Assembly: GCF_029961155.1 (NCBI RefSeq)
Contig: NZ_JASBRH010000024.1
Span: forward strand, 1 to 64,000
Origin: Pontibacterium granulatum
GTDB taxonomy: Bacteria; Pseudomonadota; Gammaproteobacteria; Pseudomonadales; Balneatricaceae
Length of the DNA: 64,000 nucleotides
Direction of reading: 5' to 3'
Below, in pieces: positions 18,576 through 27,202 of the stretch. Both the position numbers and the translations under genes were made by a program. How positions within the stretch are numbered: the first letter of the stretch is position 1; each line of letters begins with the position of its first letter. Below the pieces are notes generated by a model. That model did no database searches and had not been told where the DNA came from. It saw only the letters and a program-made list of their open reading frames with translations.

Positions 18576-19523
18576 ATGTTTAAACTGATTCTGCAACGAC
18601 TTGGCCTGGCAGTATTCACCCTGTTCACTGTCTGTGTACTGGTGTTTGGTGTCACCGAAGCACTGCCTGGCGACGTCTGTACCGCATACCTTGGGCGTGA
18701 TGCTCAGGGCATCCGTCTGGACAACTGCCGACAGGCCCGCAATCTGGATCAACCCGCACTGCAACGCTTTGCCGACTGGGGCAAGGGTGTATTGCAGGGT
18801 GATTTGGGCACGTCCCTGAAACGGGACAAGCCGATCAATGACCTGGTCTCCACTCGGATGCGTAACACCGCAGTATTGGGCTTGGGCGCCGCGCTCATTG
18901 GCATTCCCCTGGCGATATTTCTCGGTGTGCTGGCCGCCCTGCGGCGTGACCGCACCCCCGATATGGTGATATCGGGCAGTTCCATCTTCGCCATGACCAT
19001 CCCCGAATTCGTCACCGCCACGGTGTTGATCTACGTTTTTGCCATCCAGCTGCAGTGGTTCCCGGCAGTTACCACCGTGCGCCACAACGCCCCACTGGAG
19101 CAACTGATTCCTAACATCATTCTGCCGATGATCACCCTGGCACTGGTGATGATGGCGCATATCCTGCGCATGATACGCAGCGCCATGATCGATGTGATGG
19201 CCGGTGACTTCGTGCAGATGGCGCGCCTTAAAGGTGTACCTTACTGGCGCATCGTGTTCCTGCATGCACTGCCAAGCGCCATGTTGCCGGCGATCAACAT
19301 TATCGCCCTGACCATTGCCTGGTTGCTGGGCGGCGTGGTGATTATCGAGCAGGTGTTCAACTACCCGGGCATCGGCACCCTGATGATCCGCGCGATTTAC
19401 GACCGCGACCTGCCGCTGGTGCAGGCGATCGCCCTGATTCTGGCGGCGGTGTATGTGGCCTGCAACCTGCTGGCGGACCTCTCGTCCCTGGCGCTTAACC
19501 CACGTCTGCGCAGCGCGCGATAA
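18576..19523 (+). CDS. ABC transporter permease, DppB type
   Basis: This is an inner-membrane channel subunit of the oligopeptide-type importer. The 315-residue protein has the DppB layout: N-terminal helix (LILQRLGLAVFTLFTVCVLVF), the GDLGTSLKRDKPINDLV periplasmic segment, and the cytoplasmic coupling loop DFVQMARLKGVPYWRIVFLHALPSA. About six membrane helices are visible. It pairs with the DppC-type permease 16 bases downstream. Confidence 0.92.
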   Translation: MFKLILQRLGLAVFTLFTVCVLVFGVTEALPGDVCTAYLGRDAQGIRLDNCRQARNLDQPALQRFADWGKGVLQGDLGTSLKRDKPINDLVSTRMRNTAVLGLGAALIGIPLAIFLGVLAALRRDRTPDMVISGSSIFAMTIPEFVTATVLIYVFAIQLQWFPAVTTVRHNAPLEQLIPNIILPMITLALVMMAHILRMIRSAMIDVMAGDFVQMARLKGVPYWRIVFLHALPSAMLPAINIIALTIAWLLGGVVIIEQVFNYPGIGTLMIRAIYDRDLPLVQAIALILAAVYVACNLLADLSSLALNPRLRSAR

Positions 19524-19539
19524 GCAGAGGAGAACCACG

Positions 19540-20433
19540 ATGACTGCAATTACCGCGAACACCACGCTGCCAGAGGTGCAGACACAGTCCCGCTGGAAAC
19601 AGGTGTGGAAAAATATGCGCCGCTCTCCGGCCGGTATGGTCGGCCTGTTTGTGCTCTGCGCCCACCTGATCATTGCCGTGCTGGCACCGTATATCGCACC
19701 CTACGATTGGACCCTGCAGAACGGCTACATCATGCTGCAGGCACCGAGCGCCGAATACTGGTTCGGTACCGACAACATGGGCCGCGACCTGTTCAGCCGC
19801 ACCCTGATGGGCGGCCGTGAAGCGATCATGGTGACCCTGCTGGGCACCCTGCTGGCCATTGTCTGGGGTGGCCTGGCCGGAATCACCCTGGGGTTTGTCG
19901 GCGGCAAAGTCGATGAGTGGTTGATGCGTATCGTTGACGCTTTATTAGCCATTCCTTGGTTGCTGTTCCTGCTGCTGATCATCGCTCTCACCGGACAGCA
20001 GAGCTGGACCCTGATCCTGACTCTGGGTTTCTTCTACGGCATCGCGGTGATCCGCGTGGTACGTGGCGCCACCCTGGAATATGTGCCACGCGACTTCATC
20101 GTGGCCGCCAAAACCCGTGGCGAATCCCGCCTCACCATCGTGGTAAAAGAGCTACTGCCCAACGTACTGGATGCCCTACTGGTTGAAGCCGCGATGCGCT
20201 GGGCCTGGATGCTGCTGGCGTTCAGCTCCCTCTCCTTTTTGGGTTTTGGCGTTGTACCACCCACCCCGGACTGGGGCCTGATGATCGCCGACACCCGCGG
20301 CATGATCTCCATCGCTCCGTGGGCGGTAATGTTCCCGGCCCTGGCACTTTCAACCCTGATCATCAGCATCAACCTGACCGCGGACTCGTTTGCCAAAGCG
20401 ATCGGTCTGGACCGTGCCAAGGCACCGGTTTAA
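19540..20433 (+). CDS. ABC transporter permease, DppC type
   Basis: This is the second channel subunit of the importer. From ATG 19540 (AGGAG at 8 bases) it has 297 residues, with the DppC features: an N-terminal cytoplasmic segment, WFGTDNMGRDLFSRTLMGGREAIMV, five or six helices, and the coupling loop RDFIVAAKTRGESRLTIVVKELLPN. It sits between the DppB-type permease and the double ATPase. Confidence 0.92.
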   Translation: MTAITANTTLPEVQTQSRWKQVWKNMRRSPAGMVGLFVLCAHLIIAVLAPYIAPYDWTLQNGYIMLQAPSAEYWFGTDNMGRDLFSRTLMGGREAIMVTLLGTLLAIVWGGLAGITLGFVGGKVDEWLMRIVDALLAIPWLLFLLLIIALTGQQSWTLILTLGFFYGIAVIRVVRGATLEYVPRDFIVAAKTRGESRLTIVVKELLPNVLDALLVEAAMRWAWMLLAFSSLSFLGFGVVPPTPDWGLMIADTRGMISIAPWAVMFPALALSTLIISINLTADSFAKAIGLDRAKAPV

Positions 20434-20451
20434 TTGGGGAGGACACACAGA

Positions 20452-22488
20452 ATGACAAGTAAGATGATTCTCGAAGTAAAAGATTTCTCCCTCGGTTACA
20501 CCGCTGCCAACAGCCAGTTGGTGAGTGTGCTGCGTAACGTGTCCCTGCAGATCAAAAAAGGGGAAGCGATCGGCCTGGTGGGTGAATCCGGCTGTGGTAA
20601 AAGCACCCTGGCACTGGCGATGATGGCATTTCTGCGCAGCGGCTCCCAGGTACAGAATGGTGAGATCCGCTACCACGGCGACAACTTGTTTGAAAAATCA
20701 GAGAAAAAGCTGGGAAAACTGCGCGGTGGCCTGATCGGCCTGATCCCACAGAACGCCGGCCAGTCGCTGACCCCGACCATGAAGATCCGCACTCAGCTGT
20801 TCGAAGCGCTGCAACTGCACTCCGATGTGCCCCGCAGCCAGTGGCAGCAACGTGCTATCGAGCTGCTCAAGCAGGTACGCCTGCCCGCACCGCAAGCGAT
20901 GCTGAACCGCTATCCACACCAGCTCTCCGGCGGTCAGCAGCAGCGTGTAGCGATCGCCATGGCGTTGGCGGGCAGCCCGGACCTGCTGGTACTGGACGAA
21001 CCAACCACCGGTCTGGACGTGACCACCCAGGCACACATTCTGGAACTGCTGGGTAACCTGCGTGCTGAGCTGGGCATGACCATGGTCTTCGTCAGCCATG
21101 ACTTGGGCGCCGTCGCCCGTATCAGCGACCGCATCGCCGTAATGTATGCCGGTGAGATTATCGAGCTGGGCACCTGTGCCGACGTGCTGCGCACCCCGGC
21201 CCACCCGTATACCCGCGGCCTGCTGGGTTCGATCCCACGCCTGGATCAGACCGGCCTGCCGCCGTCATTGCCGGGTTACCCGCCCAAAGTAGGGTCTGTT
21301 AAGCAGGGCTGTGCCTTTGCTCCACGTTGCAAACATGCCAAAGATCACTGTGTGGCGGAAAATGCCCCGGTAATTGCACACGACAGCCATCAGGTACGTT
21401 GCCATCTGGCGGACGAGCTGCCAGAAACTGGCAACAACGTTACCGTACTCAAGCCGGTAACCCGCAGCACCGACGAAACCCTACTGGATATCCAGAAGCT
21501 GCAGATCAGCTACCACAAGCCGGGCTTATGGGCGCAGCTGCGCGGCACCGAACCACCGGTGGCGACCGTGGATGATATTGATCTACTGCTGAAGCGTGGC
21601 GAGACTCTGGCCCTGGTGGGTGAATCCGGCAGCGGCAAGTCCACCATCATGCGCGCCATCAGCGGTATCCAGCCGCCCCGACAGGGCAAGATCAAGCTGC
21701 TCAAGGAGAATTTGAACGAGCCGGTGGAAAAACGTGACAGCCAGCTTAAACGTCGCGTGCAGATGATCTTCCAGAACCCGGACGCCTCTCTAAACCCACG
21801 TCATACCGTGGCGCAGATCCTGCAGCAGCCACTCAAGCTTTACTACGGACTGGACGCCCAGGCCTGTCGCCAACGCGCCGCCGAACTGCTGGATCTGGTG
21901 CGCCTGGCGCCGCACTACCTGGACCGCATGCCGGGCCAGCTCTCCGGCGGTGAAAAGCAGCGTGTGGCGATCGCCCGCTGTTTTGCCGGTGATCCGGAGC
22001 TGATCCTCTGTGACGAGGTGACCTCGGCGCTGGACGTCTCCGTGCAGGCCGCAGTACTGAAACTACTCAAGGATCTGCAGCAGGACAAAGGGGTGACCTA
22101 CCTGTTTATCGCCCACGACCTGGCGGTGGTCAAAGCGATTGCCGATCAGGTGGCGGTCTTGTATCAGGGCCGTCTCTGTCAGGTCGGCCCGGTAGATGAG
22201 GTATTCAACGGCTACCACCACCCGTATACCCAGGCGCTGCTGAATGCAGTACTGGAACCCGATCCGGATCATGTGCCCCAGCTGTCCGGTGACGATGCCT
22301 CCGAACAGCACCCACCGGCACAGGGTTGCGCCTATCAACGCCGCTGTCCGATGGCGACCCGTATGTGTAACGAGTGGACACCACCGTGGCAGGAAGACGG
22401 CAACAACCGCATCCGCTGCCATTACACACTGCGCGAGCTGGAACGGGGTGACGAAGAGGCGCAACTGATCAGGTTCGCCAACGCCTGA
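20452..22488 (+). CDS. ABC transporter ATP-binding protein, DppD-DppF fusion
   Basis: This 678-residue protein powers the importer and joins two ATPase domains that are usually separate DppD and DppF proteins. Domain 1 has Walker A GESGCGKST (about 44-52), signature LSGGQQQRVAIAMAL and Walker B LLVLDEPTT; domain 2 has GESGSGKST, LSGGEKQRVAIARC and LILCDEVTS. Each ends in an oligopeptide-transporter C-terminal extension with Cys clusters (CAFAPRCKHAKDHC and CAYQRRCPMATRMC) of the kind that bind an iron-sulfur cluster. In domain 2 the Walker B Glu is kept (DEVTS), so both sites look competent. GGAGG precedes the ATG. Confidence 0.93.
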   Translation: MTSKMILEVKDFSLGYTAANSQLVSVLRNVSLQIKKGEAIGLVGESGCGKSTLALAMMAFLRSGSQVQNGEIRYHGDNLFEKSEKKLGKLRGGLIGLIPQNAGQSLTPTMKIRTQLFEALQLHSDVPRSQWQQRAIELLKQVRLPAPQAMLNRYPHQLSGGQQQRVAIAMALAGSPDLLVLDEPTTGLDVTTQAHILELLGNLRAELGMTMVFVSHDLGAVARISDRIAVMYAGEIIELGTCADVLRTPAHPYTRGLLGSIPRLDQTGLPPSLPGYPPKVGSVKQGCAFAPRCKHAKDHCVAENAPVIAHDSHQVRCHLADELPETGNNVTVLKPVTRSTDETLLDIQKLQISYHKPGLWAQLRGTEPPVATVDDIDLLLKRGETLALVGESGSGKSTIMRAISGIQPPRQGKIKLLKENLNEPVEKRDSQLKRRVQMIFQNPDASLNPRHTVAQILQQPLKLYYGLDAQACRQRAAELLDLVRLAPHYLDRMPGQLSGGEKQRVAIARCFAGDPELILCDEVTSALDVSVQAAVLKLLKDLQQDKGVTYLFIAHDLAVVKAIADQVAVLYQGRLCQVGPVDEVFNGYHHPYTQALLNAVLEPDPDHVPQLSGDDASEQHPPAQGCAYQRRCPMATRMCNEWTPPWQEDGNNRIRCHYTLRELERGDEEAQLIRFANA

Positions 22489-22541
22489 GTTGTACAACAA
22501 CACACCGTTTTATGATTTGAGACTCTGACGAAGGAAGACCC

Positions 22542-23198
22542 ATGGCACTGGTTATTTACGATCTGGACGACACCCTGTTGAACGAGGATGCATCCAGACT
22601 CTGGCTGCAGTTTATCGGCGATCGCGGCCACGCCTGCCGCGACACCCTGCTGCAGGAAGAAGCCCGCCTCGATGCCCTCTACAAACAGGGCAAGCTGGAT
22701 ATGTGCGACTACCTACTGATGCAACTGGGCCCCCATATCGGCCAGTCGCTCGATGCAGTATGCGCAGAGATCGACAGCTTTATCAGTGACTACGTCATGC
22801 CCCATGTGCGCCCGGCCGCACTGGACAACATCCGCGAACACCAGGCCAACGGTGACCGCTGCCTGGTGATATCCGCCTCCACCGCCTTTCTGGTAAAACC
22901 GATCGCCAAACGCCTGGGCATCAACGATGCCATCGGTGTTGAGATCGAACTGGACGACGGCGTGATCACCGGCCGTCCGGACGGCGTGATCAGTTACCAG
23001 GAGGGCAAGATTATCCGCCTTCAGGAGTGGTTGGAGCAGGAGCAGGAGGCACTTGCAGATAGCTGGTTCTACAGCGATTCCCGCAACGACCTGCCACTGC
23101 TGGAGCTGGTTTGCAACCCGGTCGCGGTCAGCGCCGATCCGCACCTGCGTGCCGTGGCCAGCGAACGCAACTGGCGCCAGGTCGAGTGGCACTTTTAA
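22542..23198 (+). CDS. HAD-IB family phosphatase
   Basis: This is a haloacid-dehalogenase-superfamily hydrolase of 218 residues. Motif I is YDLDDTLL (nucleophile and acid Asp), motif II ISAS, motif III the Lys region VKPIAKRLG, and motif IV YSDSRNDLPLLE. The large helical cap between motifs I and II is of the SerB/IB type. It is the last gene of the esterase-ABC operon, 53 bases after the ATPase. The arrangement suggests it dephosphorylates the monoester left by the upstream esterase; this is inference. A terminator follows after a repeat element. Confidence 0.85.
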   Translation: MALVIYDLDDTLLNEDASRLWLQFIGDRGHACRDTLLQEEARLDALYKQGKLDMCDYLLMQLGPHIGQSLDAVCAEIDSFISDYVMPHVRPAALDNIREHQANGDRCLVISASTAFLVKPIAKRLGINDAIGVEIELDDGVITGRPDGVISYQEGKIIRLQEWLEQEQEALADSWFYSDSRNDLPLLELVCNPVAVSADPHLRAVASERNWRQVEWHF

Positions 23199-23213
23199 GG
23201 GGCTGCTAAATCT

Positions 23214-23310
23214 CGTTCCATGCTCTGCGTGGGAATGCCTACAGTTTTTGTTATTGGCGTATTTGTAGGGCAGCGTTCACGCTGCCGGCAGTCTGAAGGA
23301 CTGCCCTACA
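23214..23310. repeat. REP-like palindromic repeat pair
   Basis: Two palindromic blocks follow the HAD gene. The first (23214-23238) is an imperfect palindrome of the CGTTCC...GGGAATG type. The second (23264-23310) has outer arms TGTAGGGCAG and CTGCCCTACA and folds into two hairpins (CAGCG ttca CGCTG and GGCAGTC tgaag GACTGCC). A block of the same architecture occurs at 38982-39063. Confidence 0.7.
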
Positions 23311-23351
23311 CGGTCCAGTGTGAACCACCTCACCAAATTCCAGGCACCAAA

Positions 23352-23380
23352 GGGTGAGATCCACCGGATCTCGCCCTTTT
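23352..23380 (+). terminator. intrinsic terminator of the esterase-ABC-HAD operon
   Basis: A 10-bp stem GGGTGAGATC / GATCTCGCCC (one wobble) with a 5-base loop is followed by TTTT. It lies between the convergent HAD and LysR genes. Confidence 0.75.
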
Positions 23381-23408
23381 CTATTTATAGGCAGTCACAT
23401 TCGTCAGG

Positions 23409-24323
23409 TTACATCCGGATATACTGCTCTTCGCTTTCCAGGGTAGCCTGCAGCCAGTCTCGGAACGCAATCACTTTGGGTGATGGCGGTTTGTTGGGCA
23501 GCACCAGGTAGTGGGCGCCGGACGCCTTCAGGGTATAGGAGTGTGCCTGCACCAGGAGGCCGCGATCCATCATCGGTTTCAGGTTGAAGCTGCGTGCCAG
23601 CAACAAACCAATGCCATTGCAGGCCGCATCAAACGCCGAGGTGCTGGTATCACACTCCAATACCGGCATCGGCATCAGGTTGCTCAGGTTCTGCTTGCGG
23701 AACCATTGCTGCCAGTTTTCACGATCACCGATAATGCTGATCAGCGGCAGCTGCAGGATCTTCATCGCATCGTCGTTGATCTCGTAGCGTTCCAGGAACG
23801 CCGGGCTACCCACTACGATCAGGTTTTCCCGCGTCAGGCGCTCCACCTGCATGCCGGTCCAGTCGCCAAAACCGTTGGAGATCTCAACATCCGCTTCCTC
23901 CACCTCGTTCTGCGACGGCCAGACAGAGGACATCAAACGGATGCGGATACCCGGATGCTTGGCATAAAAGTCGCTTAAACGCGGCACCAACCACTGCTGC
24001 ATAAAACTGGTACCGCACTTAATCGTCAACAACGCGCGGTGATCGGTCCCAAACAGCTCGTTGGTACTGGCCAGCAGGTTATTAAACGCATCGGTCAGCA
24101 CCGGCAGGTAAGCACGCGCCGCATCGGTCAGCTCCAGGTTGCGCGGTTTGCGAATCAGCAGCTGTGTATCCAGGTACTCCTCCAGCAGTTTGACCTGCTG
24201 GCTCACCGCCCCCTGAGTCACATGCAGTTCCTCCGCCGCACGGGTCAGACTGCGCAGGCGCGCAGCGGCCTCAAATGCTTTCAGTGCTTTAAGCGGTGGC
24301 AGGGGTTTGCGGTTATTTTTCAT
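23409..24323 (-). CDS. LysR-family transcriptional regulator, GcvA-like
   Basis: The 304-residue protein begins LPPLKALKAFEAAARLRSLTRAAEELHVTQGAVSQQVKLLEEYL, the winged-helix DNA-binding domain of the GcvA subgroup of LysR regulators. The rest is a periplasmic-binding-protein-like effector domain. It is convergent with the HAD/ABC operon, and no divergent target gene abuts it, so its regulon is unclear. GcvA itself controls glycine cleavage; that role is not shown here. Confidence 0.88.
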   Translation of the reverse strand: MKNNRKPLPPLKALKAFEAAARLRSLTRAAEELHVTQGAVSQQVKLLEEYLDTQLLIRKPRNLELTDAARAYLPVLTDAFNNLLASTNELFGTDHRALLTIKCGTSFMQQWLVPRLSDFYAKHPGIRIRLMSSVWPSQNEVEEADVEISNGFGDWTGMQVERLTRENLIVVGSPAFLERYEINDDAMKILQLPLISIIGDRENWQQWFRKQNLSNLMPMPVLECDTSTSAFDAACNGIGLLLARSFNLKPMMDRGLLVQAHSYTLKASGAHYLVLPNKPPSPKVIAFRDWLQATLESEEQYIRM

Positions 24324-24496
24324 GGGGACACTTCGATACTATCTGGATGAAGACTGCGCAGGGACAGGCTGGATGCCGGCAGGATAGCGTTACAGGCGTT
24401 CGCCGCAAGAGCCCACATCCAGCCTCATAAAAAAGCTGTCTTCTTATAACAGAGCAAGATGACAGAAATACTGCAGCAGCCCCAATCGCCAGAAGT

Positions 24497-24524
24497 AAAA
24501 AAGCCCCGGTTTACACCAGGGCTT
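24497..24524 (-). terminator. intrinsic terminator of the 24.5-25.1 kb gene
   Basis: A 10-bp stem (AAGCCCCGGT / ACCAGGGCTT, one wobble), loop TTAC, ends in six T on the minus strand. Confidence 0.8.
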
Positions 24525-24543
24525 CTTGTCTGAATCTGCGATC

Positions 24544-25053
24544 TTAGCAGGACAATCCCACCATCAACGGCGGCAGGCTTTCATGCTGCCAGCGCTGTAT
24601 GCAGTATCCTTCAACCACCACCACTTCGCATTCGTCCCCATTGTTGAGTCTGCCCTGCATATGGCCTTTCAGGATATCAATCAGCTGGTCGGTATCTTCT
24701 GCGCACACGAAGCGGTTCACAAAATGACTGAAACCATAAGCGTCATCGTAGATACTCAGCACCACCCGGTTTACCGCACGCACGCTTGGCGCATGGCTGA
24801 AAATATCCTGCTTGCGATCGAAGTCACCCTGATGAATCCATAAACAGGGTTCCGGATCGAGAATCTCAAGCCCATGCTTGGTGGTCATCATGTATTCCCA
24901 GAGACGGAAGTTTTCCATCTCCACGAGTCGCATCCGCTGCTCCCCTTCGCCGTTTGAAGTGAAACACTGCACCAGCTTCTGGGACTGCTGATATTCCAGA
25001 AGAGGTAAGGTATTCAGTTCTGCCTCAAACGCTGTTTTCTTCGTAGTACTCAA
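24544..25053 (-). CDS. conserved hypothetical protein, unrecognised
   Basis: I do not recognise this 169-residue protein. It has no signal peptide or membrane segment. The composition is acidic and mixed alpha/beta, with aromatic-rich stretches such as MENFRLWEYMMTTKHGLEIL and LSIYDDAYGFSHFVNRFVC. The start is TTG with GGAG 8 bases upstream. It is a single-gene unit with its own terminator, so it is likely a real gene. Nearby genes give no clear clue. Confidence 0.7.
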   Translation of the reverse strand: MSTTKKTAFEAELNTLPLLEYQQSQKLVQCFTSNGEGEQRMRLVEMENFRLWEYMMTTKHGLEILDPEPCLWIHQGDFDRKQDIFSHAPSVRAVNRVVLSIYDDAYGFSHFVNRFVCAEDTDQLIDILKGHMQGRLNNGDECEVVVVEGYCIQRWQHESLPPLMVGLSC

Positions 25054-25286
25054 GACGAAGTCTCCTATTGAATCTTCCGGCAGGTCGTCCTGACCTCACA
25101 GGGTGCCAAACAGTCTAGGTGCTGAAGGGTATATCCGCAATCCGTTGACCTCACCGGGAGTGACCAGCATCAAACAACCCCGGTATTCACCTTACCATAT
25201 CATATTCAAGTAGCAGATTAAGGGGGCGTACAGATGCTGTTTGCACGGATACAAAGGAGAGGTGCGTCAAAACGCAGAGATGGCCA

Positions 25287-25317
25287 TTGGGGACACCCTT
25301 GCCAGGTTATCCCCAAC
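25287..25317. repeat. inverted repeat after the thioesterase gene
   Basis: TTGGGGA and TCCCCAA arms are separated by 17 bases, 11 bases past the thioesterase stop. There is no T run; a weak terminator is possible. Confidence 0.35.
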
Positions 25318-25327
25318 GCATAGACGC

Positions 25328-25729
25328 TTAGCCGAAGTTGATGGCACGGATGTGCCCGTGGCCGTCGATCGCAACCTGCACACATTCGGCTTCGGTCACC
25401 TTACGCAGGTCGCTACCATCCGGGCAACGCCCCCAAACCTCAACGCGAATGCGCAAAGAGCTGCGGCCGGATTCCAGCACGCGGGTATAAAAGGAGAGTA
25501 CAGTGCCCACCAGAACCGGTGACATAAACTCCATGTTGCCGACTGACACTGTGGCAACACGGCCACTGGTTACCTCAGCCGCCTTAATTTCGGCCGCCAG
25601 CACGATTTGGGAAGCCACCCAGCCGCCATATACATCACCAAACATGTTGGTGGCCTGGGGATCTGCAGGCAGGGTCAGGGTCAACTGACCTTCCGGTGAC
25701 AGAATCTGATCTTCTTTTTTATCTACCAT
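25328..25729 (-). CDS. acyl-CoA thioesterase, YciA/hotdog family
   Basis: This hotdog-fold enzyme hydrolyses acyl-CoA thioesters. From ATG 25729 it has 133 residues. Family marks are ADPQATNMFGDVYGGWVASQIVLAA (the catalytic Asn/Asp-Gly region near the hotdog helix) and the VGNMEFMSPVLVGTVLSFYTRV strand block. The upstream frame to 25786 is not supported. It is monocistronic and divergent from pstS. Confidence 0.88.
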   Translation of the reverse strand: MVDKKEDQILSPEGQLTLTLPADPQATNMFGDVYGGWVASQIVLAAEIKAAEVTSGRVATVSVGNMEFMSPVLVGTVLSFYTRVLESGRSSLRIRVEVWGRCPDGSDLRKVTEAECVQVAIDGHGHIRAINFG

Positions 25730-25983
25730 GGTGCAGTTTCCACTCAAACTACATTTATAGGATTCGTCAGCACCGGCGTTAAACATGTCCGGTACACAGC
25801 ATTTTACCGCTCTAACAGAAGAGCTTTCTATATAGACAGCAAGACCCGCGACTTTACTGAGTCCGGATATTGATTGTGCTGCAACGGTATCATTCGGTTA
25901 CAACTTAAGTCTACCGATTATATACCGCCACAACGGTGCGTAGGATCAGTTCTTTTTACACAAGCCAAAAATTGGATGCGCCG

Positions 25984-26017
25984 CTGTCACAACTCTGTCA
26001 CAAAGCACTTCTATAGT
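25984..26017 (+). promoter_or_regulatory. Pho box and promoter of pstS
   Basis: Two direct 11-bp half sites, CTGTCACAACT and CTGTCACAAAG (25984-26005), match the PhoB box consensus. A TATAGT -10 box begins 7 bases after the box, the usual layout where PhoB replaces a -35 element. The pstS start is about 50 bases further on, so phosphate-starvation induction is predicted. Confidence 0.9.
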
Positions 26018-26068
26018 AGGCCCCATATTATTACTTCAAACCAAAAACTTCTCTCTCTGGAGATAAAG

Positions 26069-27040
26069 ATGAAACCAATGAAGAAGCTGTTTGCAGCTGT
26101 TGCTATCTCTGCAACCTGCATGACTGCAAACGCTGCAGACCTGCTGGACAAAAACCTGCCTGTTTACCAGAAAGCTTCCGGTGTATCCGGTAACCTGTCT
26201 TCCGTAGGTTCCGACACTCTGGCGAACCTGATGACTCTGTGGGCTGAAGAGTTCAAGCGTAACTACCCTAACGTTAACATCCAGATTCAGGCTGCCGGTT
26301 CTTCTACTGCTCCTCCAGCGCTGACCGAAGGTACTTCTAACCTGGGTCCTATGTCTCGTAAGATGAAAGACAAAGAGATCGAAGCGTTCGAGAAGAAGTT
26401 CGGTTACAAGCCAACTCCAGTTGCTGTAGCAATCGACGCACTGGCTGTATACGTACACAAAGACAACCCAGTTAAAGGCCTGACTATCCCTCAGGTTGAC
26501 GCAATCTTCTCCTCCACCCGTAAGTGTGGCGGCGCTGAAGACATCACTTCTTGGGGTGGTGCTGGCGTAGAAGGTTCCCTGGCTTCTAAGTCTATCCAGA
26601 TCTTCGGTCGTAACTCCGTATCCGGTACTTACGGTTACTTCAAGAAGAAAGCTCTGTGTAAAGGCGACTACAAGAACAACGTAAACGAGCAGCCTGGTTC
26701 TGCTTCCGTTGTACAGTCTGTTTCTACTTCCCTGAACGGCATCGGTTACTCCGGTATCGGTTACAAAACTTCTTCCGTACGTGCAGTACCACTGGCTAAG
26801 AAGCCTGGTCAGAAGTTCGTAGAAGCTAACCCAGAGAACTCTCTGAACGGTTCTTACCCACTGGCTCGTTCCCTGTACGTATACGTGAACAAGAAGCCAG
26901 GTCAGCCTCTGTCTCCACTGGAGCGTGAGTTCCTGAAGATGGTTATGTCTAAAGTGGGCCAGGAAGTTGTTGTGAAAGACGGCTACATCCCACTGCCAGC
27001 TAAGCTGGTTGAAAAACAGATGTCTGCTCTGGGCCTGTAA
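26069..27040 (+). CDS. pstS: phosphate ABC transporter substrate-binding protein PstS
   Basis: PstS binds phosphate in the periplasm for the Pst importer. From ATG 26069 (GGAG at 8 bases) it has 323 residues with a signal peptide ([22 protein letters not shown]) and the phosphate-binding blocks [42 protein letters not shown] and [18 protein letters not shown]. Codon choice is strikingly restricted (GGT, TCT, CTG, AAC) compared with neighbours, which suggests very high expression when induced. A strong hairpin follows, as expected for a binding protein that outnumbers its permease. Confidence 0.97.
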   Translation: MKPMKKLFAAVAISATCMTANAADLLDKNLPVYQKASGVSGNLSSVGSDTLANLMTLWAEEFKRNYPNVNIQIQAAGSSTAPPALTEGTSNLGPMSRKMKDKEIEAFEKKFGYKPTPVAVAIDALAVYVHKDNPVKGLTIPQVDAIFSSTRKCGGAEDITSWGGAGVEGSLASKSIQIFGRNSVSGTYGYFKKKALCKGDYKNNVNEQPGSASVVQSVSTSLNGIGYSGIGYKTSSVRAVPLAKKPGQKFVEANPENSLNGSYPLARSLYVYVNKKPGQPLSPLEREFLKMVMSKVGQEVVVKDGYIPLPAKLVEKQMSALGL

Positions 27041-27084
27041 GCCCGCAGAAAATCTGACGAGATCGTAGGGTCTCAATGAATCAG

Positions 27085-27107
27085 GGGGGGTCCGAAAGGA
27101 TCCCCCC
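27085..27107 (+). terminator. GC-rich hairpin between pstS and pstC
   Basis: A 10-bp stem (six G:C pairs then TCC/GGA, one wobble) with a GAAA tetraloop is followed by ATTT. It is likely a partial terminator or 3'-stabilising stem that sets PstS excess. Confidence 0.75.
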
Positions 27108-27202
27108 ATTTGCGTTAGTGACGTCTCTGTAACATAAGCGTAACAAAATTGCCTTATTGTACGCCCGACGCTAATTTCAGGACCTCTCAGGACCTTTGTG
27201 CC

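Noticed and set aside
17949-19673. Very long minus-strand frame (over 570 codons) across the ABC transporter genes
   Set aside because: It is a consequence of codon bias in the three genes on the other strand; the composition (His, Arg, Gln) is typical of antisense frames.
23409-24323. LysR protein as dedicated regulator of the esterase-ABC operon
   Set aside because: It is convergent with that operon and separated by terminators and a repeat; the typical divergent arrangement is missing, so no link is claimed.
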